Assembly (NCBI GenBank): GCA_014238825.1
Contig: JABAAI010000019.1
Location: 1 to 12,537 of the forward strand
Source of the DNA: Leptospirales bacterium
GTDB taxonomy: Bacteria > Spirochaetota > Leptospiria > Leptospirales > Leptonemataceae
DNA: 12,537 nt
Direction of reading: 5' to 3'
Part shown: one piece after another, positions 5,588 through 12,537 of the stretch
Layout: every line of letters starts with the position of its first letter
How positions within the stretch are numbered: the stretch's first letter is position 1
Program-made: the position numbers and the translations under genes
Notes under the pieces: model-generated
Seen by the model: only the letters and a program-made list of their open reading frames with translations
Told to the model about the DNA's origin: nothing
The model's database searches: none

Positions 5588-6548
5588 CCCGAAGATGTTC
5601 TTTGTAATTATTTGAAAAATGATGCGTTCCATCTGGTTTAACAACAAAATAGAGAAAATCATTATTTTTTGGGAGAAAGGCTGCCTCTAAGGCTGCTTTG
5701 CCGGGATTAGCAATAGGACTAGGTGGCAAACCATAATTTTTGTAAGTGTTATATGGTGATGGGATTGCGAGGTCACTTAAATAAAGTTTTGGTTTCGATT
5801 TTTCAAATAAATATTGCACAGTAGCACAGGATTCCAGTCTCATGCCTTTCTCTAAGCGATTTAGGAAAACTCTAGCGATAATTGGCCTTTCTTGTGGATG
5901 TCTGGCCTCCCTCTCCACGATGGAAGCCAAAATAATTCGTTTACGTAATTCCTGAGGGTTCCATTTTTTATATGAAAGCCTTTCTAATATCTTAAAAAAT
6001 TTAGCTAACATTAGATTGTGCAACTCAAGTCCTGAATATCCATCTGGTATCAAATATGTTTCTGGATAGAGATAACCCTCTGTAGAAGTGTCAAGGATGT
6101 TGTACTTTTTTAGAGTAGCTTTATTTTGACTTATTCTTATAAATTCAGCTCTATTTTTTACGAGACCATTTTCAGTAAAATGATCACCAATTTGACGATG
6201 ATTCCAGCCTTCTGGGATTGTGATTGAGTTTAATGTGACCTTGCCTGTCGTAAGCACGTTTGCTAGCTCATTCAGCCACATTCCATTATGCAACTTGTAC
6301 TTGCCTACTTGGATGCTAGTTGCTCGACCAGTAAAACGTAAATATAAGTTAAAAAAGCTCGCATTACTTATAACATTGTGCTTTTTCAAGTCATTTGCAA
6401 TACTACTTGAACTGCTTCCTTTTAGCACAGTATATTCTATTTCATTTTTCCCAGTACCAGGAGGAGAGGAAAGAGTAATGAATCCAACTAGCCCCAAAGC
6501 AACAATGGCTATTAAGACAATTAGCCGATTTGTTTTTAACTTTTGCAT
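5544..6548 (-). CDS. mltG: Endolytic murein transglycosylase MltG
   Basis: MltG (YceG family) cuts nascent glycan strands at the periplasmic face of the inner membrane and is thought to set their length. The protein is 334 aa, the usual size. One membrane segment at about 9-27 anchors it. A LysM-like region follows (about 37-100). The catalytic domain shows EGYLYPETY at 157-165 and ASIVEREA with the expected catalytic Glu at E212 (E. coli E218). It continues into ERPIIARVFLNRL and the typical SPYNTYKNYGLPPSPIANPG. No Shine-Dalgarno sequence precedes the ATG. A TATAAT lies upstream on this strand (6571-6566) without a good -35 box. The 3' end overlaps the convergent mnmA by 44 bp, and the 5' end diverges from ychF. 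Confidence 0.95.
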   Translation of the reverse strand: MQKLKTNRLIVLIAIVALGLVGFITLSSPPGTGKNEIEYTVLKGSSSSSIANDLKKHNVISNASFFNLYLRFTGRATSIQVGKYKLHNGMWLNELANVLTTGKVTLNSITIPEGWNHRQIGDHFTENGLVKNRAEFIRISQNKATLKKYNILDTSTEGYLYPETYLIPDGYSGLELHNLMLAKFFKILERLSYKKWNPQELRKRIILASIVEREARHPQERPIIARVFLNRLEKGMRLESCATVQYLFEKSKPKLYLSDLAIPSPYNTYKNYGLPPSPIANPGKAALEAAFLPKNNDFLYFVVKPDGTHHFSNNYKEHLRAKKHYIDSDIVRED

Positions 6549-6672
6549 TCTATTATTAAGAAAGAATTATAACTTATATTATCTTTAATAAATATCTCTC
6601 TTTATAGATAGTAATTTTTTAGTTAAAATAAAAAAAACTTTGCAATAATATTAAAAAATTAAAATATGCCAA
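6549..6672. promoter_or_regulatory. Divergent intergenic region between mltG and ychF
   Basis: This 124-bp, very AT-rich spacer must hold the starts of both mltG (leftward) and ychF (rightward). On the minus strand TATAAT is present at 6571-6566 with a weak -35 (TATTTA). On the plus strand only TTGCAA (6640-6645) is suggestive. Neither promoter can be assigned with confidence. Confidence 0.35.
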
Positions 6673-7768
6673 ATGTCTGTACGGTGCGGAATTGTAGGTT
6701 TACCGAATGTTGGTAAATCAACTATATATAACGCCATTACCCGCACGCAAGCACAATCTGCTAATTATCCTTTTTGTACTATAGAGCCAAATATAGGTCG
6801 GATTGATGTTCCAGATAAACGTTTAAATGATATAGCTAATAAGATAAACCCTAAACGGGTGGTGGCTACTAGTACAGAATTTGTAGATATTGCTGGACTA
6901 GTTGAGGGTGCAAGCAGAGGTGAAGGCCTAGGCAACAAGTTTCTTTCCCATATTCGAGAGACACAAGCCGTCGCCCATGTCCTTCGTTGCTTTGCAGATG
7001 ATAATATAATTCATGTGCGAGATAGAGTTTCGCCTAAAGAAGATCTCTCTATTATAAATACAGAGCTTGCTCTCGCTGACTTAGAATCGCTTACACGACA
7101 AACAGAAAAACTTCAAAAAAGAATTCGTTCTCCTGATAAAGAAGCCAAAGTACTACTCCCTGTGGCAGAGAAGATTCTCAAAGAACTAGAGAATGGTCAA
7201 TTCGTGCGTGATATAAATCTAAGTATAGAGGAAAAAAACTTAGCTAGTACTTTTCAACTAATTACAGCAAAACCTAGCTTTTATATTTGTAATGTTGATG
7301 AGGCAAGCATTGCAAAAGGCAATGAATATACTAAAGAAGTAGAAGAACTTGCAAAAGCAGGAAGGTACGCCAGTTGTACGTCTATGTGGCAAGATAGAAG
7401 AAGAACTCTCATCTCTGAGTCCTAGTGAGCAAAAGGAATACTTAGAGACACTAGGAATAGATGAAACAGGTTTAAATAAAATAATTCATACTTCATACTC
7501 TTTACTTGAATTACTGACTTTTTTTACAGCGGGAGAAGAAGAGGTGCGGGCTTGGACAACACGTCAAGGATACTTTGCTCCACAGGCTGCAGGTGAAATA
7601 CATAGTGATATGGAGCATGGATTTATTTGCGCAGAGATTACTTCCTATTCTGATTTCATGGCAGCAGGATCTCTTGCCAAAGCCCGTGAGAATGGCAAGT
7701 TACGTTTAGAAGGGAAAAATTATCTTATGCAAGATGGAGATATTTCTTATTTTCGTTTCAACAATTGA
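6673..7768 (+). pseudogene. ychF: YchF (OBG-type) ATPase, interrupted by a single +1 frameshift
   Basis: YchF is a conserved cytoplasmic ATPase of the OBG family that associates with ribosomes and affects stress responses. The first frame (6673-7425) carries the P-loop GLPNVGKST at 9-17, the switch motif DIAGL at 72-76, and NVDE at 207-210, the NxxE form linked to ATP preference. After about residue 228 the frame drifts into non-family sequence and stops. The expected continuation, including the TGS domain (EVRAWTTRQGYFAPQAAGEI), lies in the +1 frame to 7768. Removing one base between 7354 and 7361 restores a 364-aa protein, the normal length. The doubled G at 7360-7361 is the natural candidate and gives LAKAEGTPVV. 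All motifs are otherwise intact, so this is a recent mutation or a sequencing error. No Shine-Dalgarno sequence is seen. Confidence 0.93.
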
Positions 7769-7886
7769 AGATATTAATATTAAAAAATAAAATATCCACT
7801 TAGTTCCGGAATGGAAAAACCTAAGGAAATCTGAATCATAGTCTTCTTAATCATGAGTGCTTTATTTAATAGGCTAATAGAATTGC

Positions 7887-9227
7887 ATGCAAAAAAAATT
7901 ATCACTTGCTATTTATAAAGAATTATCATTTCAATCTCTCTTGGCTATGGGGTCTTGTGCTCCAAACCCACCAGTAGCTTGTATTCTTCTAGTCAAAGTC
8001 CCTTCATCTATTAAATTGATAGGAGGGGCTACAGAAGCTCCTGGGGAAAGGCATGCAGAAATTGTTTGTCTAGATGAATGGCATAAGTTATATAATAAAA
8101 ATAAAAACAAGTTTCGAGCTCATAAGCTACGGCTCTATACTAGTTTAGAGCCATGTAATCATCAGGGTCGTACACCTCCCTGTACTCAAAGTATATTAGC
8201 AGAAGCAAATCTTGAAGTTATTTTATCTTGGGAAAGAGATCCTTTTTTATCAAAATCTGGGCTAGCAACTTTAGCTCAAAATGGCAAACGAGCTAAGTTT
8301 CTAATCAGTAAAAAAAATAAGACAAGTTCTGTAACTTCATTAGGTCAAGCTTTTCTTAGTGGATATTTATCTAGAATTACAAAATCAAGGCCCCGATTTC
8401 ATCTTAAAGTAGCTTGTAGCCAAGATGGAGTGATGGGAATACGTGGTACTAGGCTCCCTATTTCCCATACTCCGGCATCGGGTCTAGGACATCTGTTACG
8501 AGCCAAATTTGATGCTGTATTAATTGGTATGGGTACTATCATCACAGATAAACCACGCTTAGATTTTAGAATAGACACGCTAGAGCAATCAGACTTAGCT
8601 TCAGTTTTATCTACTAGTAGCAAAAAAAATAGAAATAAAAATATTTATAATAAAGGTGACCTTTTTTGTGATAGCTTATTTGAAAATATTACTAGAATAA
8701 TAAATCAACTGAGTAAATCCCATCTTTCTTACCAACCAGAAAGAGTTTTTATACTTGGACGATATAATCCTCAAATTGCTGATTTTTTTTCTTTCCAATT
8801 AAGACTCACCAAGAAGACTCATAAGGAAGCTGTTTTCCTAGTAGAAAAGAGATATCATAAGATATGGAAAAAAGTTATGCCACAAATTAATTTTTATGAT
8901 GTTTTACCTTCTGCATATCAAGGGAAAAAATTTACTTTTGCTTTACGAAAAATAATGTCAAAAAGAGGCTATAATGAGGTTTTAGTGGAAGGAGGTGGAG
9001 GACTTTTTTCAATGATTAAAAAGGGAATAGATCAAGAGGATAGAATATATATTCTACGCTCTAAGAAATATTTTCAAGAAATTGTAGAAAATTTAAGAGT
9101 ACAGAATATCACAAAACTTAGCAAAGAAAAAAACATACTACGTGTCCCAAAATTTATGATAAAGGCCCCTGTAATAAAAGATTATGACTTAGGAGAAGAT
9201 AATTTAGAATTAAGAATGATAAACTAA
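7887..9227 (+). CDS. ribD: Bifunctional riboflavin biosynthesis protein RibD (deaminase/reductase), extended
   Basis: RibD deaminates the pyrimidine product of GTP cyclohydrolase II and then reduces its ribose chain with NADPH, steps two and three of riboflavin synthesis. The deaminase domain (about 5-140) has the zinc motif H56-A-E58 with catalytic Glu, and C90-NHQGRTPP-C99. The reductase domain begins at about 168 (RPRFHLKVACSQDG), with LRAKFDAVLIGMGTIITD at 204-221 and the C-terminal NEVLVEGGGGLF at 363-374. At 446 aa it is about 75 residues longer than typical RibD. Much of the excess is a Ser/Asn/Lys-rich insertion at about 231-285 inside the reductase domain. In the deaminase, the usual G of NPxVG is A31. 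ychF lies 118 bp upstream and dctM 30 bp downstream, on the same strand. No Shine-Dalgarno sequence is visible. Confidence 0.93.
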   Translation: MQKKLSLAIYKELSFQSLLAMGSCAPNPPVACILLVKVPSSIKLIGGATEAPGERHAEIVCLDEWHKLYNKNKNKFRAHKLRLYTSLEPCNHQGRTPPCTQSILAEANLEVILSWERDPFLSKSGLATLAQNGKRAKFLISKKNKTSSVTSLGQAFLSGYLSRITKSRPRFHLKVACSQDGVMGIRGTRLPISHTPASGLGHLLRAKFDAVLIGMGTIITDKPRLDFRIDTLEQSDLASVLSTSSKKNRNKNIYNKGDLFCDSLFENITRIINQLSKSHLSYQPERVFILGRYNPQIADFFSFQLRLTKKTHKEAVFLVEKRYHKIWKKVMPQINFYDVLPSAYQGKKFTFALRKIMSKRGYNEVLVEGGGGLFSMIKKGIDQEDRIYILRSKKYFQEIVENLRVQNITKLSKEKNILRVPKFMIKAPVIKDYDLGEDNLELRMIN

Positions 9228-9257
9228 ATCATCTCATATTGATATCCTCACACTCCT

Positions 9258-10691
9258 ATGGAAGAAATATACATTATTGTACTACTTTTAGTTACGATAG
9301 CAAGCCTTCTTAGTGGCTTCCCTGTCGCCTTTAGCCTAGGAGGAAGTGCCCTACTAGTCGCTATGATAGGCGGACTACTAGGAGATTTAGATCTCAATTA
9401 CTTAGGAGCTTATCCCAATCGTTTATACGGGATCATGACTAATGAGACTTTACTTGCAGTACCTCTCTTTATATTTATGGGAGTTATTCTAGAGCATACG
9501 CGTATTTCTGGAGATCTTTTAAAGACGATGGCTCGTTTGTTTGGCAGAGTGCGAGGAGGTCTGGGGATTTCTGTTTGCATTGTGGGAGCTTTGCTTGCGG
9601 CTTCAACTGGAATTGTAGGTGCAACTGTAGTTACGATGGGGTTGATATCTCTACCAATAATGCTTAAAAATCGCTATAATCCTAAGTTAGCCTGTGGAAT
9701 TATTTGTGCCTCTGGAACTTTAGGACAAATAATTCCTCCGAGTATTGTACTTGTGATTCTTGGTGATCAAATCAGCTCTGCTTACCAACAATCATTGCTA
9801 AACCGTAACATTTATTCTGGGGATAATGTTTCAGTAGGCGATATTTTTGCTGGTGCATTGATACCAGGAATATGTTTAGTTATATTTTATCTATTATATA
9901 TTTTGATCTATTCCTATCTACAAAAGGATCTGCTTAAGGCCCCGGAAGACTCCTCAAAAATATCATCGGGATCTTTTGAGGAAGCAGAAAATGGACTAGA
10001 GAATTCCCTCCAAGATATTTTAAAAGCGCTAATACCTCCCTTCCTTTTAATACTAGGTGTTCTGGGTTCCATACTTCTTGGTCTCGCTACAACTACAGAG
10101 GCCGCATCTGTTGGTTGTGTAGGAGCCTTGCTACTTGCTTTTATTAAAAAAAGATTTAATAAGGATATTTTGAAGTCAATGCTGGAAAGCACAATTAAAA
10201 TAAACTCAATGGTGTTTATGATTTTGATTGGTGCCAGTATGTTCTCACTAGTCTTTCGTGCTTATGCTGGAGATGATATTGTGAGATCTTTCTTAGAAAA
10301 TCTGCCAGAAATAGTTGGGATCAGTGGAACAGAAGGGAAATGGCTTACTTTTGGCATCGTCATGCTTTTAATTTTTGGCTTAGGTTTCTTTCTTGATTTT
10401 ATAGAGATTACTTTTGTTGTTGTTCCTATAGTTGGGCCTATACTTTTGGATATGGGATTTTCTCCTGTATGGTTGGGAGTTGTTATTGCTCTAAACCTAC
10501 AGACTTCTTTTCTTACTCCTCCATTTGGATTTGCTCTTTTTTATTTGCGTGGTGTCGCTCCAGATTCGGTGCATACAACTTCGATATATAAAGGTGCAGT
10601 ACCATTTATTATAATCCAAATTTTAGTAATATTACTTTTAATTTTGATTCCTGAAATGGCGACTTTATTACCTAGTCTTATTTATCCATAA
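9258..10691 (+). CDS. TRAP transporter large permease subunit (DctM-like)
   Basis: This 477-aa polytopic inner-membrane protein is the large subunit of a tripartite ATP-independent periplasmic transporter, a family that uses a sodium gradient to import organic acids and similar solutes. Family signatures are visible: [19 protein letters not shown] at 152-170, [12 protein letters not shown] at 275-286, and [20 protein letters not shown] at 413-432. About 12 or more hydrophobic segments are present. A polar, Ser/Glu-rich loop at about 222-253 divides the two halves and makes the protein somewhat longer than the usual 420-450 aa. No substrate-binding protein (DctP) or small permease (DctQ) lies in the window; the neighbours are ribD and murA, only 30 and 2 bp away. 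The substrate cannot be inferred. I leave the symbol blank because dctM proper refers to the C4-dicarboxylate system. Confidence 0.92.
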   Translation: MEEIYIIVLLLVTIASLLSGFPVAFSLGGSALLVAMIGGLLGDLDLNYLGAYPNRLYGIMTNETLLAVPLFIFMGVILEHTRISGDLLKTMARLFGRVRGGLGISVCIVGALLAASTGIVGATVVTMGLISLPIMLKNRYNPKLACGIICASGTLGQIIPPSIVLVILGDQISSAYQQSLLNRNIYSGDNVSVGDIFAGALIPGICLVIFYLLYILIYSYLQKDLLKAPEDSSKISSGSFEEAENGLENSLQDILKALIPPFLLILGVLGSILLGLATTTEAASVGCVGALLLAFIKKRFNKDILKSMLESTIKINSMVFMILIGASMFSLVFRAYAGDDIVRSFLENLPEIVGISGTEGKWLTFGIVMLLIFGLGFFLDFIEITFVVVPIVGPILLDMGFSPVWLGVVIALNLQTSFLTPPFGFALFYLRGVAPDSVHTTSIYKGAVPFIIIQILVILLLILIPEMATLLPSLIYP

Positions 10692-10693
10692 TT

Positions 10694-12001
10694 ATGAAAG
10701 AAAAAAAAAGCAATGTTTTTAAAGTAAGGGGAGGTTTGCCAATCCAAGGCACAATTACACCTCAGGGTAATAAAAATGAAGCTATACCTGTCATTTCAGC
10801 AAGTTTACTAACAGAGGATGAGGTTTGCTTATACAATGTCCCTTACATTGAAGATCTAAATTTGATGCAAGAAATACTAAGAGATATTGGGACTAATGTA
10901 TCCTATGATGAAAAAAACATGACGTTATCATTAGAATCCAAAGGTACTCTCCGTTCACGATTGCCAATAGAGTTATGTGGAAAATTGCGTGGCTTGGTTA
11001 CCCTAGCAGGTCCACTCTTAGCCCGCAATGGCGAAGTATTTTTACCACGTCCGGGTGGAGATCGTATTGGTAGAAGACGCTTAGATACTCATTTTATGGC
11101 TTTAGAAGCCTTAGGCGCTCGTATAAAATACTATACTGAAGGTTATGAAATAACTTGCACTCAATTAAAGGGTGCAGATATTCTTTTGGATGAGGCGTCG
11201 GTAACTGCTACAGAAAATGCTATCTGTGCTGCCTGCGTAGCAGAAGGAGAAAGCATTATTCGTAATGCTGCAAGTGAACCACATGTTCAAGGCCTATGCG
11301 AATTTTTGAAAATAATGGGAGCAAAAATTGAAGGAATCTCTAGTAATACTTTGCGTATCGAAGGAGTAAAAAAATTAACTACCGGACGGAAAATAGAACA
11401 TAGAATTGGAGCAGATTATTTGGAAGTGGGTAGCTTCATCGTACTTGCTGCCTTGCGAGGTGGTAAGTTATCTATTTTAAATACTAGGCCAAGTGATCTA
11501 AGAATGATTCGCATGGTTTTTGCTCGATTAGGAATACAATGCTACTATGAAAAGGATGTCCTTATAGTGCCTCCATCTCAATCTATCGAAGTCATTAATG
11601 ATGTAGGTAACGCTGTCCCACATATAGACAGTTCACCATGGCCTGGTTTCCCTGCTGATATGACTTCTGTAGCTTTAGTTGCAGCAACACAGGCAAAAGG
11701 GACTGTTCTCATACATGAGAAAATGTTTGAATCGCGCCTATTTTTTACAGATAGACTTATCGCTATGGGAGCAAATATTATTTTATGTGACCCACATCGA
11801 GCAGTTGTTATTGGACCATCTCCTTTATCAGCAGCAAAGATGTCAAGCCCAGATATTAGAGCGGGGATGGCTTTACTTATCGCGGCTCTTTGTGCCGATG
11901 GCGTTTCAATCATTCAGAATATAGCTCAAATTGATCGTGGTTTTAGCAGAATAGAAGAGCGCCTTAGATCTGTTGGGGCCGACATCGTTCGTGAAAATTA
12001 A
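10694..12001 (+). CDS. murA: UDP-N-acetylglucosamine 1-carboxyvinyltransferase MurA (Asp-type active site)
   Basis: MurA transfers enolpyruvate from phosphoenolpyruvate to UDP-GlcNAc, the first committed step of peptidoglycan synthesis, in the cytoplasm. At 435 aa it is close to the usual 420-430. Conserved residues are visible: K27-N28 in GNKNEA (E. coli K22-N23), D322 in FPADM (D305), R389 in IRAG (R371) and R415 in [12 protein letters not shown] (R397). The active-site loop reads [15 protein letters not shown], so D123 replaces the usual Cys (E. coli C115). Asp at this position is native in Mycobacterium and Chlamydia MurA and is known to give fosfomycin resistance while keeping activity. 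The gene starts 2 bp after the permease stop, so it is almost certainly co-transcribed with it. There is no Shine-Dalgarno sequence in the tiny gap, which suggests coupling. Confidence 0.95.
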   Translation: MKEKKSNVFKVRGGLPIQGTITPQGNKNEAIPVISASLLTEDEVCLYNVPYIEDLNLMQEILRDIGTNVSYDEKNMTLSLESKGTLRSRLPIELCGKLRGLVTLAGPLLARNGEVFLPRPGGDRIGRRRLDTHFMALEALGARIKYYTEGYEITCTQLKGADILLDEASVTATENAICAACVAEGESIIRNAASEPHVQGLCEFLKIMGAKIEGISSNTLRIEGVKKLTTGRKIEHRIGADYLEVGSFIVLAALRGGKLSILNTRPSDLRMIRMVFARLGIQCYYEKDVLIVPPSQSIEVINDVGNAVPHIDSSPWPGFPADMTSVALVAATQAKGTVLIHEKMFESRLFFTDRLIAMGANIILCDPHRAVVIGPSPLSAAKMSSPDIRAGMALLIAALCADGVSIIQNIAQIDRGFSRIEERLRSVGADIVREN

Positions 12002-12105
12002 TTATAAAAACCTAAGTGATTATAGTTGCGAGCAGATTAATAGAAATATTTATATTAACACAAAATAATATTCAGTATTCGTTGCGCTTACTATGATTGC
12101 CAAAC
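12002..12105. other. Convergent intergenic spacer
   Basis: This 104-bp AT-rich gap lies between the murA end and the end of the leftward gene. It holds an imperfect AT palindrome around 12040-12059 (TAATA...TATTA), with no GC-rich stem or T run. No intrinsic terminator is evident for either gene. Confidence 0.5.
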
Positions 12106-12537
12106 TCAGAGAATTTCTAGAGGGCGGTCATTATATGCTTTTTCAAGCAGTTTGTACTGAGATGCTAGAGAAATAACTTTGGCTTTTTTTTTATCTAATT
12201 GCTGAAATAATTTTGCTTGTTCGTCGGGAGGAATACTATGATATAGTCCATCATTACCAGCTAGATTAGCCATACCACAGATAATAGCATAAATATGGTT
12301 ACTGAATATTGCAAAGCTATTACGTGTGTCTTTTGGAATTTTAATGGGTGTATGCATGTATATCGCAATCGTCGCAGAAGCAGCAACTTTATATCTATCA
12401 ATCCTATCCGTTATGCCATACTCTTGTTTTAGTGCTGGTAATTGATTCCAATAAAAAGTTACAGCTTTTTCTAATAGAGCTTTATCTAAATAGCATCCGG
12501 ATGATCTGATTTTTTTCTGTTTTAATAAGGAATCTTC
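12106..12537 (-). CDS. Unknown protein, C-terminal part (5' end beyond the window)
   Basis: Reading leftward from the window edge, the frame is open without interruption for 143 codons to the TGA at 12108-12106. The start lies outside the window. An ATG at 12357 is internal, because good coding sequence continues upstream of it (for example DKALLEKAVTFYWNQLPALK). The visible part is probably alpha-helical. It includes the semi-hydrophobic segments VAASATIAIY and FSNHIYAIICGMANLAG, and a Lys-rich C-terminal helix. It has no signal or catalytic motif I can name, and I do not recognise the family. It converges on murA and is therefore not part of the murA operon. Confidence 0.65.
   Translation of the reverse strand, partial: EDSLLKQKKIRSSGCYLDKALLEKAVTFYWNQLPALKQEYGITDRIDRYKVAASATIAIYMHTPIKIPKDTRNSFAIFSNHIYAIICGMANLAGNDGLYHSIPPDEQAKLFQQLDKKKAKVISLASQYKLLEKAYNDRPLEIL

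Noticed and set aside
7349..7768. The ychF 3' part considered as an independent gene starting at TTG 7349
   Set aside because: It is exactly the missing C-terminal part of YchF including the TGS domain, and one base restores the full-length protein. A separate gene is not supported.
7769..7886. CTTAG...CTAAG hairpin and TTCCGGAA palindrome between ychF and ribD considered as a terminator or regulatory site
   Set aside because: The stem is short, no T run follows, and no known FMN riboswitch features are visible upstream of ribD.
12106..12357. The 83-codon ORF starting at ATG 12357 taken as a complete small gene
   Set aside because: The frame is open and protein-like upstream to the window edge, so this ATG is most likely an internal Met.

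Overview
This is an AT-rich window (roughly one third G+C by eye) from a diderm (Gram-negative-type) bacterium. The diderm assignment rests on a lipoprotein with a clear lipobox, a TRAP-family membrane permease, and peptidoglycan enzymes (MurA, MltG). I cannot place the lineage from sequence alone. A marine proteobacterial-type group or a spirochaete-like group would both fit. Several housekeeping genes start without a visible Shine-Dalgarno sequence, and the window holds several broken or remnant genes, which suggests some genome decay or assembly error.

Layout. Bases 1-357 are non-coding and end in a near-consensus sigma70-type promoter. 358-1443 encodes a surface lipoprotein built from thrombospondin-type-3 calcium-binding repeats, a PKD-like segment and three BspA/DUF285 repeats. 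1719-2159 encodes a secreted YHS-domain protein and is closed by a strong intrinsic terminator. 2321-3130 encodes an SDR oxidoreductase very like glucose 1-dehydrogenase.

3131-4480 looks like a disturbed patch just upstream of mnmA. It begins with a 195-bp degenerate copy of an internal part of mnmA. It continues with an exported YwqK/MORN-like protein containing three tandem 69-bp repeats, then two out-of-frame coding remnants and a small unknown ORF that overlaps the mnmA start.

4481-12001 is mainly housekeeping: mnmA (tRNA 2-thiolation), then mltG (peptidoglycan chain termination) on the opposite strand, whose 3' end overlaps mnmA. Diverging from mltG is a same-strand run of ychF (single frameshift), ribD (riboflavin synthesis), a TRAP large permease (dctM) and murA (first committed step of peptidoglycan synthesis). 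The MurA carries Asp where the fosfomycin-target Cys normally sits. The window ends in a minus-strand gene of unknown function, cut off at its 5' end by the window edge.

Functional links are loose. MurA and MltG act at the start and end of glycan-strand formation, and MnmA and YchF both touch translation. I found no CRISPR array, tRNA, rRNA, transposase or complete defence system. The most informative oddities are the mnmA echo, the ychF frameshift, the Asp-type MurA, and the repeat-rich exported proteins.
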